NCBI RefSeq assembly: GCF_051401765.1
Contig: NW_027480429.1
Coordinates: 12,776,157-12,840,156 of the forward strand
Direction of reading: 5' to 3'
DNA: 64,000 nt
Origin: Calliopsis andreniformis
Lineage: Eukaryota; Arthropoda; Insecta; Hymenoptera; Andrenidae
Shown here: piece after piece, positions 24,063-38,139 of the stretch
How the letters are laid out: each line of letters opens with the position of its first letter
Position numbering within the stretch: position 1 is the first letter of the stretch
The notes under the pieces: model-generated
Databases searched by the model: none
What the model saw: only the letters and a program-made list of their open reading frames with translations
What the model was told of the DNA's origin: nothing
Position numbers and translations under genes: made by a program

Positions 24063-25746
24063 TCCGGGCAACCTAGGCTTCATCCTGTGGCGATGCTCAA
24101 CGGATTGAATAGTTAGGGCCTTAGAAGTCAACGCCCGAACCATAAAATGCAAAAAAAATACAACAGTGTTTCCATCATATAACAGGAATAATTGCAACCA
24201 ATTTGGAAAGTGATGGCCAATTCTACGTTCCGGGCAACCTAGGCTTCACTCTAGGGCGTTGCTCCACCAGATCGAATAGTTAGTGCCTTAGAAGTCAACG
24301 CCAGAAGCATGAAATACAATATAAATACAACAGCTTTTCCATCGTATAAAACGAATAATTGCAACCAGTATGAAACTTATGGTCATTTCTACTTTCCGAG
24401 CAACCTAGGCTTCACCCTAGGGCGTTTCTCCCACAGGTTGAATAGTTAGGGCCTTAGAAGTCTACGCCCGAACCATAAAATGCAAAAAAAATACAACAGT
24501 GTTTCCAGCATATAACAGGAATAAGTGTGACCAGTTTGAAAGTGATGGAGAATTCTACGTTCCGGGCAACCTAGGCTTCACTCTAGGGCCTTGCTCCAAC
24601 AGATCGAATAGTTAGAGCCTTAGAAGTCAACGCCAGAAGCATAAAATGCAATAAAAATACATCAGTGTTTCCATCGTATAAAACGAATAATTGCAACCCG
24701 TATGAAACTTATGGTCATTTCTACTTTCCGAGCAAGCTAGTCTTCACCCTAGGGCGGTGCTCCAACAGATTGAATAGTTAGGACCTTAGAAGTGTACGCC
24801 CGAACCATAAAATGCAAAAAAAATACAACAGTGTTTCCATCATATAACAGGAATAATTGCAACCAGTTTGAAAGTGATGGCCAATTCTACGTTCCGGGCA
24901 ACCTAGGCTTCTCTCTAGGGCGTTGCTCCACCAGATCGAATAGATAGTGCCTTAGAAGTCAACGCCAGAGGCATAAAATACAATATAAATACAACAGCGT
25001 TTCCATCGTATAAAACGAATAATTGCAACCAGTGTGAAAGTGATGGCCAATTCTACGTTCCGGGCAACCTAGGTTTCACTCCAGGGCGTTGCTCCACCAG
25101 ACCGAATAGTTACGGCCTAAGAAGTCAACGCCAGAAGCATAAAATACGATATAAATACAACAACTATACCATCGTATAAAACGAATAATTGCAACCAGTA
25201 TGAAATTTATGTTCATTTCTACTTTCCGAGCAAGCTGGGCTTCACCCTAGGGCGTTGCTCCAACAGCTTGAATAGTTAGGGCCTTAGAAGTCAACGCCCG
25301 AAGCATAAAATGCTATTAAAATACAACAGTGTTTCCATCATATAACAGGAATAATTGCGACCAGTTTGAAAGTGATGGCCAATTCTACGTTCCGGGCAAC
25401 CTAGGCTTCACTCTAGGGCGTTGCTCCACCAGATCGAGTAGTTAGTGCCTTAGAAGTCAACGCCAGAAGCATAAAATACAATATAAATACAACAGTTTTT
25501 CCATCGTATAAAACGAATAATTGCAACCAGTTTGAAAGTGATGGCCAATTCTACCTTCCGGGCAACCTAGGCTTCACTCTAGGGCGTTGCGCCACCAGGT
25601 CGAATAGTTAGTGCCTTAGAAGTCAACGCCAGAAGCATAAAATACAATATAGATACAACTGTTTTTCCATCGTATAAAGCGAATAATTGCAACCAGTATG
25701 AAACTTATGGTCATTTCTACTTTCCGAGCAACCTAGGCTTCACCCA

Positions 25747-25777
25747 AGGGCGTTGCTCCAACAGATTGAATAGTTAG
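25747..25777. other. Mapped recombination interval removing one 15-monomer block
   Basis: At 25,746 the base matches 3676 (the 'cacccaaggg' variant, left copy of the 15-mer). At 25,778 and 25,803 the bases match 6199 and 6224 (the 'gttagggcc' and 'ccgtaaaatg' variants, right copy) and not 3708. The switch therefore lies in the 31 bp between. This is the expected product of a crossover or slippage between the two 15-monomer copies, deleting 2490 bp. Confidence 0.75.
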
Positions 25778-27370
25778 GGCCTTAGAAGTCAACGCCCGAA
25801 CCGTAAAATGCAAAAAAAATACAACAGTGTTTCCATCATATAACAGGAATAATTGCAACCAGTTTGAAAGTGATGGCCAATTCTACGTTCCGGGCAACCT
25901 AGGTTTCACTCCAGGGCGTTGCTCCACCAGACCGAATAGTTACGGCCTAAGAAGTCAACGCCAGAAGCATAAAATACGATATAAATACAACAGCTATTCC
26001 ATCGTTTAAAACGAATAATTGTAACCAGTGTGAAAGTAATGGTCATTTCTACGTTCCGGGCAAGCTAGGCTTCACCCTAGGCCGTTGTTCCACCAGATCG
26101 AATAGTTAGGGCCTAAGAAGTGAACGCCAGAAGCATAAAATGCAATAAAAATACAACAGTTTTTCCATCGTATAACAGGATTAATTGCAACCAGTTTGAA
26201 AGTGATGGTCATTTCTCCTTTCCGGGCAACCTAGGCTTCACTCTAGGTCGTTGCTCCACTAGACCGAATTGCTAGGGCCTTAGAAGTCAACGCCAGAAGC
26301 ATAAAATACAATATAAATTCAACAGTTTTTCCATCGTATAAAACGAATAATTGCAACCAGTATGAAACTGATGGTCATTTCTACTTTCCGAGCAACCTAG
26401 GCTTCACCCTATGGCGTTGCACCAACAGATTGAATAGTTAGGGCCTTAGAAGCCAACGCCCGAAGCATAAAATGCAATAAAAATACAACAGTGTTTCCAT
26501 CGTATAAAACGAATAATTGCAACCAGTATGAAACTTATGGTCCTTTCTACTTTCCGAGCAAGCTAGGCTTCACCCTAGGGCGTTGCTCCAACAGATTGAA
26601 TAGTTAGGAACTTAGAAATGAACGCCTGAACCATAAAATGCAAAAAAAATACAACAGTGTTTCCATCATATAACAGGAATAATTGCAACCAGTTTGAAAG
26701 TGATGGTCAATTCTACGTTCCGGGCAACCTAGGCTTCTCTCTAGGGCGTTGCTCCACCAGATCGAATAGATAGTGCCCTAGAAGTCAACGCCAGACGCAT
26801 AAAATACAATATAAATACAACAGCGTTTCCATCGTATAAAACGAATAATTGCAACCTGTGTGAAAGTTATGGTCATTTCCACATTCCGTGTAACCTAGGC
26901 TTCACTCTAGGGCGTTGCTCCACCAGATTGAATAGTTAGGACCTTAGAAGTTAACGCCCGTACCATAAAATGCAAGAAAAATACAACAGTGTTTCCATCA
27001 TATAACAGGAATAATTACAACCAGTTGAAAGTGATGGTCAATTCTACGTTCCGGGCAACCTAGGCTTCTCTCTAGGGCGTTGCTCCACCAGATCGAATAG
27101 ATAGTGCCTTAGAAGTCAACGCCAGACGCATAAAATACAATATAAATACATCAGCGTTTCCATCGTATAAAACGAATAATTGCAACCAGTGTGAAAGTTA
27201 TGGTCATTTCCACATTCCGTGTAACCTAGGCTTCACCCTAGGGCGTTGCTCCACCAGATCGAATAGTTAGGTCCTTAGAAGTAAACACCAGAAGCATAAA
27301 ATACAATATAGATACAACAGCTTTTCCATCGTATAAAAGGATTAATTGCAACCAGTTTGAACGTGATGGT

Positions 27371-27540
27371 CATTTCTCACTTCCGTGCAACCTAGGCATC
27401 ACTCTAGGGCGTTGCTCCACTAGATCGAACAGCTAGGGCCTTAGAAGTCAACGCCAGAAGCATAAAATACAATATAAATACAACAGTTTTTCCATCGTAT
27501 AAAACGAATAATTGCAACCAGTTTGAACGTGATGGTCATT
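27371..27540. repeat. Extra monomer retained in copy 2 of the 22-kb unit
   Basis: The 'ttctcacttccgtgcaacc' monomer here matches about 5300-5465 but has no partner in the equivalent place of copy 1 (about 7790). The offset between the two 22-kb copies changes here from 19,579 to 19,745, exactly one monomer. It sits beside a second 'ttgaacgtgatgg' monomer, so a 166-bp slip between the two would explain its loss in copy 1. Confidence 0.75.
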
Positions 27541-30500
27541 TCTCCCTTCCGGGCAACCTAGGCTTCACTCTAGGGCGTTGCTCCACTAGATCGAACAGCT
27601 AGGGCCTTAGAAGTCAACGCCAGAAGCATAAAATACAATATAAATACAACAGTTTTTCCATCGCATAAAACGAATAATTGTAACCAGTGTGAAAGTAATG
27701 GTCATTTCTACGTTCCGTGCAAGCTGGGCTTCACCCTAGGCCGTTGTTCCACCAGACCGAATAGTTAGGGCCAAGGAAGTGAACGCCAGAAGCATAAAAT
27801 ACGATATAAATACAACAGCTATTCCATCGTATAAAACGAATAATTGTAACCAGTGTGAAAGTAATGGTCATTTCTACGTTCCGGGCAAGCTAGGCTTCAC
27901 CCTAGGCCGTTGTTCCACCAGATCGAATAGTTAGGGCCTAAGAAGTGAACGCCAGAAGCATAAAATGCAATGAAAATACAACAGTTTTTCCATCGTATAA
28001 CAGTATTAATTGCAACCTGTTTGAAAGTGATGGTCATTTCTCCTCTCCGGGCAACCTAGGCTTCACTCTAGGGCGTTGCTCCACTAGACCGAATTGCTAG
28101 GGCCTTAGAAGTCAACGCCAGAAGCATAAAATACAATATAAATTCAACAGTTTTTCCATCGTATAAAACGAATAATTGCAACCAGTATGAAACTGATGGT
28201 CATTCCTACTTTCCGAGCAACCTAGGCTTCACCCTAGGGCGTTGCTCCAACGGATTGAATAGTTAGGGCCTTAGAAGCCAACGCCCGAAGCATAAAATGC
28301 AATAAAAATACAACAGTGTTTCCATCGTATAAAACGAATAATTGCAACCAGTATGAAACTTATGGTCATTTCTACTTTCCGAGCAAGCTAGGCTTCACCA
28401 TAGGGCGTGGCTCCAACAGATTGAATAGTTAGGACCTTAGAAGTGAACGCCCGAACCATAAAATGCAAAAAAAATACAACAGTGTTTCCATCATATAACA
28501 GGAATAATTGCAACCAGTTTGAAAGTGATGGCCAATTCTACGTTCCGGGCAACCTAGGCTTCTCTCTAGGGCGTTGCTCCACGAGATCGAATAGATAGTG
28601 CCTTAGAAGTCAACGCCAGACGCATAAAATACAACATAAATACAACAGCGTTTCCATCGTATAAAACGAATAATTGCAACCAGTGTGAAAGTTATGGTCA
28701 TTTCCACATTCCGTGTAACCTAGGCTTCACTCTAGGGCGTTGCTCCACCAGATCGAATAGTTAGGTCCTTAGAAGTAAACGCCAGAAGCATAAAATACAA
28801 TATAGATACAACAGCTTTTCCATCGTATAAAAGGATTAATTGCAACCAGTTTGAACGTGATGGTCATTTCTCCCTTCCGTGCAACCTAGGCATCACTCTA
28901 GGGCGTTGCTCCACTAGATCGAACAGCTAGGGCCTTAGAAGTCAACGCCAGAAGCATAAAATACAATATAAATACAACAGTTTTTCCATCGTATAAAACG
29001 AATAATTGCAACCAGTTTGAACGTGATGGTCATTTCTCCCTTCCGGGCAAGCTAGGCTTCACTCTAGGGCGTTGCTCCACTAGATCGAACAGCTGGGGCC
29101 TTAGAAGTCAACGCCAGAAGCATAAAATACAATATAAATACAACAGTTTTTCCATCGCATAAAACGAATAATTGTAACCAGTGTGAAAGTAATGGTAATT
29201 TCTATGTTCCGTGCAAGCTGGGCTTCACCCTAGGCCGTTGTTCCATCAGATCGAATAGTTAGGGCCTAAGAAGTGAACGCCAGAAGCATAAAATACGATA
29301 TAAATACAACAGCTATTCCATCGTATAAAACGAATAATTGTAACCAGTGTGAAAGTAATGGTCATTTCTACGTTCCGGGCAAGCTAGGCTTCACCCTAGG
29401 CCGTTGTTCCACCAGTTCGAATAGTTTGGGCCTAAGAAGTGAACGCCAGAAGCATAAAATGCAATAAAAATACAACAGTTTTTCCATCGTATAACAGGAT
29501 TAATTGCAACCAGTTTGAAAGTGATGGTCATTTCTCCTTTCCGGGCAACCTAGGCTTCACTCTAGGGCGTTGCTCCACTAGACCGAATTGCTAGGGCCTT
29601 AGAGGCCAACGCCAGAAGCATAAAATACAATATAAATTCAACAGTTTTTCCATCGTATAAAACGAATAATTGCAACCAGTATGAAACTGATGGTCATTCC
29701 TACTTTCCGAGCAACCTAGGCTTCACCCTAGGGCGTTGCTCCAACAGATTGAATAGTTAGGGCCTTAGAAGCCAACGCCCGAAGCATAAAATGCAATAAA
29801 AATACAACAGTGTTTCCATCGTATAAAACGAATAATTGCAACCAGTATGAAACTTATGGTCATTTCTACTTTCCGAGCAAGCTAGGCTTCACCCTAGGGC
29901 GTGGCTCCAACAGATTGTATAGTTAGGACCTTAGAAGTGAACGCCCAAACCATAAAATGCAAAAAAAATACAACAGTGTTTCCATCATATAACAGGAATA
30001 ATTGCAACCAGTTTGAAAGTGATGGCCAATTCTACGTTCCGGGCAACCTAGGCTTCTCTCAAGGGCGTTGCTCCACCAGATCGAATAGATAGTGCCTTAG
30101 AAGTCAACACCAGACGCATAAAATACAATATAAATACAACAGCGTTTCCATCGTATAAAACGAATAATTGCAACCAGTGTGAAAGTTATGGTCATTTCCA
30201 CATTCCGTGTAACATAGGCTTCACTCTAGGGCGTTGCTCCACCAGATCGAATAGTTAGGTCCTTAGAAGTAAACGCCAGAAGCATAAAATACAATATAGA
30301 TACAACAGCTTTTCCATCGTATAAAAGGATTAATTGCAACCAGTTTGAACGTGATGGTCATTTCTCCCTTCCGGGCAAGCTAGGCATCACTCTAGGGCGT
30401 TGCTCCACTAGATCGAACAGCTAGGGCCTTAGAAGTCAACGCCAGAAGAATAAAATACAATATAAATACAACAGTTTTTCCATCGTATAAAACGAATAAT

Positions 30501-33500
30501 TGCAACCAGTATGAAACTTATGGTCATTTCTACTTTCCGAGCAACCTAGGCTTCACCCTAGGGCGTTGCTCCAACAGATTGAATAGTTAGGGCCTAAGAA
30601 GTCAACGCCAGAGGCATAAAATACAATATAAATACAACAGTTTTTCCATCGTATAAAACGAATAATTGCAACCAGTATGAAACTTATGGTCATTTCTACG
30701 TTCCGAACAACCTAGGCTTCACCCTAGGGCGGTGCTCCAACGGATAGAATAGTTAGGGCCTTAGAAGTCAACGCCCGAAATATAAAATGCAAAAAAAATA
30801 CAACAGTGTTTCCATCATATAACAGGAATAATTGCAACCAGTTTGAAAGTGATGGCCAATTCTACGTTCCGGGCAACCTAGATTTCACTCCAGGGCGTTG
30901 CTCCACCAGACCCAATAATTACGGCCTAAGAAGTCAACGCCAGAAGCATAAAATACGATATAAATACAACAGCTTTTCCATCGTATAAAGCGAATAATTG
31001 CAACCAGTGTGAAAGTAATGGTCATTTCTACGTCCCGAGGACCCTAGGCGTCACTCTAGGGCGTTGCTCCACCACATCTAATAGCTACGGCCTTAGTAGT
31101 CAACGCCAGAGGCATAAAGTACAATATAAATACAACAGCGTTTCCATCGTATAAAACGAATAATTGCAACCAGTGTGAAAGTTATGGTCATTTCTACATT
31201 CCGAGCAACCTAGGATCCACTCTAGGGCGTTGCTCCACAAGATCGAATAGTTAGGTCCTTAGAAGTAAACGCCAGAAGCATAAAATACGATATAAATACA
31301 ACAGCGTTTGCATCGTATAAAACGAATAATTGCAACCAGTGTGAAAGTTATGGTCATTTCTACATTCCGAGCAACCTAGGATTCACTCTAGGGCGTTGCT
31401 CCACCAGATCGAATAGTTAGGTCCTTAGAAGCATACGCCAGAAGCATATAATACAATATAGATACAACAGCTTTTCCATCGTATAAAAGGATTAATTGCA
31501 ACTAGTTTGAACGTGATGGTCATTTCTCCCTTCCGGGCAACCTAGGCTTCACTCTAGGGCGTTGCTCCACTAGATCGAACAGCTAGGGCCTTGGAAGTCA
31601 ACGCCAGAGGCATAAAATACAATATAAATACAACAGCTTTTCCATCGTATAAAACGAATAATTGCAAGCAGTGTGAAAGTGATGGCGAATTCTACCTTCC
31701 GGGCATTCTAGGCTTCACTATAGGGCGTTGCTCCACCAGATCGAATAGTTAGTGCCTTAGAAGTCAACGCCAGAAGCATAAAATACGATATAAATGCAAC
31801 AGCTTTTCCATCGTATATAACGAACAATTGCAACCAGTGTGAAAGTAATGGTCATTTCTACGTCCCGAGCACCCTAGGCGTCACTGTAGGGCGTTGCTCC
31901 ACCACATCTAATAGCTACGGCCTTAGAAGTCAACGCCAGAGGCATAAAGTACAATATAAATACAACAGCGTTTCCATCGTATAAAACGAATAATTGCAAC
32001 CAGTGTGAAAGTTATGTTCATTTCTACATTCCGAGCAAGCTAGGATCCACTCTAAGGCGTTGCTCCACCAGATAGAATAGTTAGGTCCTTAGAAGTAAAC
32101 GCCAGAAGCATAAAATACAATATAAATACAACAGTTTTTACATCGTATAAAACGAATAATTGCAACCAGTTTGAAAGTGATGGCCAATTCTACCTTCCGG
32201 GCAACCTAGGCTCCACTCTAGGGCTTTGCTCCACCAGATCGAATAGTTAGTGCCTTAGAAGTGAACGCGAGAAGCATGAAATACAATATGAATAAAACAG
32301 TTTTTCCATCGCATAAAACGAATAATTGCAACCAGTATGAAACTTATGGTCAATTCTACTTTCCGAGCAACCTAGGCTTCACCCTAGGGCGTTGCTCCAA
32401 CGGATTGAATAGTTAGGGCCTTAGCAGTCAACGCCCGAAATATAAAATGCAAAAAAAATACAACAGTGTTTCCATCATATAACAGCAATAATTGCAACCA
32501 GTTTGAAAGTGATGGCCAATTCTACGTTCCGGGCAACCTAGGTTTCACTCCAGGGCGTTGCTCCACCAGACCGAATAGTTACGGCCGAAGAAGTCAACGC
32601 GAGAAGCATAAAATACGATATAAATACAACAGCTTTTCCATCGTATAAAACGAATAATTGCAACCAGTGTGAAAGTAATGGTCATTTCTACGCTCCGAGC
32701 ACCCTAGGCGTCTCTCTAGGGCGTTGCTCCACCACATCTAATAGCTACGGCCTTAGAAGTCAACGCCAGAGGCATAAAATACAATATAAATACTACAGCT
32801 TTTCCATCGTATAAAGCGAATAATTGCAACCAGTATGAAACTTATGGTCATTTCTACTTTCCGAGCAACCTAGGCTTCACCCTAGGGCGTTGCTCCAACA
32901 GATTGAATAGTTAGGGCCTTAGAAGTCTACGGCCGAACCATAAAATGCAAAAAAAATACAACAGTATTTCCATCATATAACAGGAATAATTTCGACCAGT
33001 TTGAAAGTGATGGCCAATTCTACGTTCCGGGTAACCTAGGCTTCACTCTAGGGCGTTGCTCCACCAGATCGAATAGTTAGTGCCATAGAAGTCAACGCCA
33101 GAAGCATAAAATACAATATAAATACAACAGTTTTTCCATCGTATGGAACAAATAATTGCAACCAGTATGAAACATATGGTCATTTCTACTTTCCGAGCAA
33201 CCTAGGCTTCACCCTAGGGCGTTGCTCCAACGGATTGAATAGTTAGGGCCTTAGAAGTCAAGGCCCGAACCATAAAATGCAAAAAAAATACAACAGTGTT
33301 TCCATCATATAACAGGAATAATTGCAACCAGTTTGAAAGTGATGGCCAATTCTACTTTCCGGGCAACCTAGATTTCACTCCAGGGCGTTGCTCCACCAGA
33401 CCGAATAGTTACGGCTTAAGAAGTCAACGCCAGAAGCATAAAATACGATATAAATACAACAGCTTTTCCATCGTATAAAACGAATAATTGCAACCAGTGT

Positions 33501-36500
33501 GAAAGTAATGGTCATTTCTACGTTCCGAGCACCCTAGCCGTCACTCTAGGGCGTTGCTCCACCAGATCGAATAGTTAGGTCCTTAGAAGTAAACGCCAGA
33601 AGCATAAAATACAATATAGATACAACAGCATTTCCATCGTATAAAAGGATTAATTGCAACCAGTATGAACGTGATGGTCATTTCTCCCTTCCGGGCAACC
33701 TAGGCTTCACTCTAGGGCGTTGCTCCACTAGATCGAACAGCTAGGGCCTTAGAAGTCAACGCCAGAGGCATAGAATACAATATAAATACAACAGCTTCTC
33801 CATCGTATAAAACGAATAATTGCAACCAGTATGAAACTTATGGTCATTTCTACTTTACGAGCAACCTAGGCTTCACCCTAGGGCGTTGCTCCAACGGATT
33901 GAATAGTTAGGGCCTTGGAAGTCAACGCCCGAAATATAAAATGCAAAAAAAATACAACAGTGTTTCCATCATATAACAGGAATAATTGCAACCAGTTTGA
34001 AAGTGATGGCCAATTCTGCGTTCCGGGCAACCTAGGTTTCACTCCAGGGCGTTGCTCCACCAGACCGAATAGTTACGGCCGAAGAAGTCAACGCGAGAAG
34101 CATAAAATACAATATAGATACAACAGCTTTTCCATCGTATAAAAGGATTAATTGCAACCAGTTTGAACGTGATGGTCATTTCTCCCATCCGGGCAAGCTA
34201 GGATCCACTCTAGGGCGTTGCTCCACCAGATCGAATAGTTAGGTCCTTAGAAGTAAACGCCAGAAGCATAAAATACAATATAGATACAACAGCTTTTCCA
34301 TCGTATAAAAGGATTAATTGCAACCAGTTTGAACGTGATGGTCATTTCTCCCTTCCGGGCAACCTAGGCTTCACTCTAGGGCGTAGCTCCACTAGATCGA
34401 ACAGCTAGGGCCTTAGAAGTCAGCGCCAGAAGCATAAAATACAATATAAATACAGCAGTTTTTCCATCGTATAAAACGAATAATTGCAACCAGTATGAAA
34501 CTTATGGTCATTTCTACTTTCCGAGCAACCTAGGCTTCACCCTAGGGCGCTGCTCCAACAGATTGAATAGTTAGGGCGTTAGAAGTCAACGCCAGAGGCA
34601 TAAAATACAATATAAATACAACAGCTTTTCCATCATATAAAACGAATAATTACAACCAGTGTGAAAGTGATGGCCAATTCTACCTTCCGGGCAACCTAGG
34701 CTTCACTCTAGGGCGTTGCTCCACCAGATCGAATAGTTAGTGCCTTAGAAGTCAACGCCAGAAGCATAAAATACAATATAAATACAACAGTTTTTCCATC
34801 GTATAAAACGAATAATTGCAACCAGTATGAAACTTATGGTCATTTCTACTTTCCGAACAACCTAGGCTTCACCCTAGGGCGTTGCTCCAACGGATTGAAT
34901 AGATAGGGCCTTAGAAGTCAACGCCCGAACCATAAAATGCAAAAAAAATAGAACAGTGTTTCCATCATATAGCAGCAATAATCGCAACCAGTTTGAAAGT
35001 GATGGCCAATTCTACGTTCCGGGCAACCTAGGTTTCACTCCAGGGCGTTGCTCCACCAGACCGAATAGTTACGGCCTAAGAAGTCAACGCCAGAAGCATA
35101 AAATACGATATTAATACAACAGCTTTTCCATCGTATATAACGAATAATTGCAACCAGTGTGAAAGTAATGGTCATTTCTACGTTCCGAGCACCCTAGGCG
35201 TCTCTCTAGGGCGTTGCTCCACCACATCTAATAGCTACGGCCTTAGAAGTCAACGCCAGAGGCAGAAAATACAATATAAATACAACAGCTTTTCCATCGT
35301 ATAAAACGAATAATTCCAACCAGTATGAAACTTATGGTCATTTCTACTTTCCGAGCAACCTAGGCTTCACCCTAGGGCGTTGCTCCAACGGATTGAATAG
35401 TTAGGGCCTTAGAAGTCAACGCCCGAACCATAAAATGCAAAAAAAATACAACAGTGTTTCGTTCATATAACAGGAATAATTGCAACCAGTTTGAAAGTGA
35501 TGGCAAATTCTACGTTCCGGGCAACCTAGGTTTCACTCCAGGGCGTTGCTCCACCAGACCGAATAGTTAAGTCCTTAGAAGTAAACGCCAGAAGCATTAA
35601 ATACGATATAAATACAACAGCTTTTCCATCGTATAAAAGGAATACTTGCAAACAGTGTGAAAGTAGTGGTCATTTCTACGTTCCGGGCAAGCTAGGCTTC
35701 ACCCTAGGCCGTTGTTCCACCAGATCGAATAGTTAGGGCCTAAGAAGTGAACGCCAGAAGCATAAAATGCAATAAAAATACAACAGTTTTTCCATCGTAT
35801 AACAGGATTAATTGCAACCAGTTTGAAAGTGATGGTCATTTCTCCTTTCCGGGCAACCTAGGCTTCACTCTAGGGCGTTGCTCCACTAGATCGAATTGCT
35901 AGGGCCTTAGAAGTCAACGCCAGAAGCATAAAATACAATATAAATACAACAGTTTTTCCATCGTATAAAACGAATAATTGCAACCAGTATGAAACTGATG
36001 GTCATTTCTACTTTCCGAGCAACCTAGGCCTCACCCTAGGGCGTTGCTCCAATAGATTGAATAGTTAGGGCCTTAGAAGCCAACGCCCGAAGCATAAAAT
36101 GCAAAAAAAATGCAATAGTGTTTCCATCATATAACAGGAATAATTGCGACCAGTTTGGAAGTGATATCCAATTCTACGTTCCGGGCGACCTAGGCTTCAC
36201 TCTAGGGCGTTGCTCCACCAGATCGAAAAGCTAGGGACTTAGAACTCAACGCCAGAAGCATTAAATACAATAAAAATACAACCGTTCTTCCATCGTATAA
36301 CAGGAATGATTGCAACCAGTGTGAATATAATGGTCACTTCTACGTTCCGGGCAACCTACGTTTCACTCTATGGCGTTGCTCCACCAGATCGAATAGTTAG
36401 GGCCTAAGAATTCAACGCCAGGAGCATAAAATACGATATAAATACAACAGCTCTTCCATCGTATAAAACGAGTAATAGCAACCAGTGTGAAAGTTATGGT

Positions 36501-38139
36501 TATTTCTGCGTTTCGGGCAACCTAGGCTTCACTCGAGGGCGTTGATCCATCAGATCGAATAGTTAGGGCCTTAGAAGTCAACGCCAGAAGCATAAAATAC
36601 AATAAAGATGAAACAGTTATTCCATCGTATAACAGGAATAACTGCAACCAGTGTGAAAGTAATGGTCATTTCTACGTTCCGAGCATCCTAGGCTTCACTC
36701 CAGGGCGTTGTTCAACCAGATCGAATGGTTAGGGCCGAAGGAATCAAGGCCAGAAGCATAATATACAATATAAATATAAAAGTTTTTCCATCGTATAGAA
36801 CGAATAATAGCAACCAGTGTGAAAGTTATGGTCATTTCTACGTTCCGGGCAACGTAAGCTTTACTCTACGGCGTCGTTCCACCAGATCGTATAGTTATGG
36901 CCTAGGAAGTCAACGCCAGACGCATAAAATATAATATAAATATAACAGTTTTTGCATCGCATAAAACGGATAATTGCATCCAGCGTGAAAGTAACGGACA
37001 TTTCTACGTTCCGGGCAACCTAGTCTTCACTCTAGGGCGTTGCCCCACCACATCGAATAGCTACAGCCTTAGAAGTCAACGCCAGAAGCATAAAATACAA
37101 TATAAATACAACCGTTTTTCCATTGTATAAAACGAATAATTGCATCCAGTGTGAAAGTTATGGTCATTTCTACGTTCCGGGCAACATAGGCTTCACCCTT
37201 GGACGATGCCCCACCAGATCGAATAGCAAGGACCTTAGAAGTCGAAGCCAGAAGCGGAAAATACAATAAAAATGCAACAGGTTTTCCAACGTAACCAGTG
37301 CGAATAATTGTAACCAGTGTGAATGTTATGGTCATTAATACGTTCCGGGCAACCTAGGCTTCACTCTAGGGCGTTGATCCACCAGATCCAATAGCTAGGG
37401 CCTAACAATTCAACGCCAGAAGCATAAAGTACAATGAAAGTACAACAGTTTTTTCATCGTATAAAACGGATAATTGCAACAAGCGTGAAGGTAATGGTCA
37501 GTTCTACGTTTCGGGCAATCTAGGATTCACTCTAGGGCGTTGCTGCACCAGATCGTATAGTTAGGGCCTAAGAAGTCAACGCCTGAAGCATAAAATACAA
37601 TATAAATACAACAGCTTTTCCATCGTATAAAACGAATAATTGCAACCAGTGTGAAAGTTATGGTCACTTCTACGTTCCGGTCAACCTTGGCTTCACTCTA
37701 GGGCGTTGCTCCGCCAGCTCGAATAGTTAGGGCCTTAGAAGTCAACGCCAGAAGCATAAGATACAATATAAATACAACAGTTTTTCCATCGTATAACAGG
37801 TGCAACCAGTGTGGAAGTTATGGTCATTTCTACGTTCCGGGCAACCTAGGCTTCATCCTGTGGCGTTGCTCCACCAGGTCGTATGGTTAGGGCCTTAGAA
37901 GTCAACTCCCGAAGCATAAAATACAATAAAAATACCATAGTTTTTACATCCTATAACAGGAATAATTGCATCCAGTGTGAAATTTATGGACATTTCTACA
38001 TTCCGAGCAACCTAGTCTTCACTCTAGGGCGTTGCTCCACCAGATCGAATAGTTAGGGCCTTAGAAGTCAACGTCAGAAGCATAAAATACAATAAAACTA
38101 CAACAGTTATTCCATCGTATAACAGGAATAACTGCAACC

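Larger units (their letters stand above)
2029..24098. repeat. 22-kb higher-order repeat unit, copy 1 (about 133 monomers)
   Basis: Sequence from about 2021 ('cgttgctcaacggattgaat') recurs from about 24,091 ('cgatgctcaacggattgaat'), an offset of 22,070 bp, or 133 x 166 minus 8. The match continues through copy 2 with offsets of 22,069, then 19,579, then 19,745, each change explained by a whole-monomer indel. Both unit starts share a 1-bp shortening ('gctcaacgg' where other monomers have 'gctccaacgg'). The unit contains nested 15-, 9-, 7-, 10- and 5-monomer repeats. By eye I found about a dozen single-base differences from copy 2 over roughly 14 kb, so identity is probably above 99.5%. Confidence 0.9.

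Noticed and set aside
24060..24120. Assembly misjoin at the junction between the 22-kb copies
   Set aside because: The copies differ by scattered bases, by a private 7-mer duplication and by different indels, which a simple collapse or duplication of one read set would not produce. It cannot be fully excluded without long reads.
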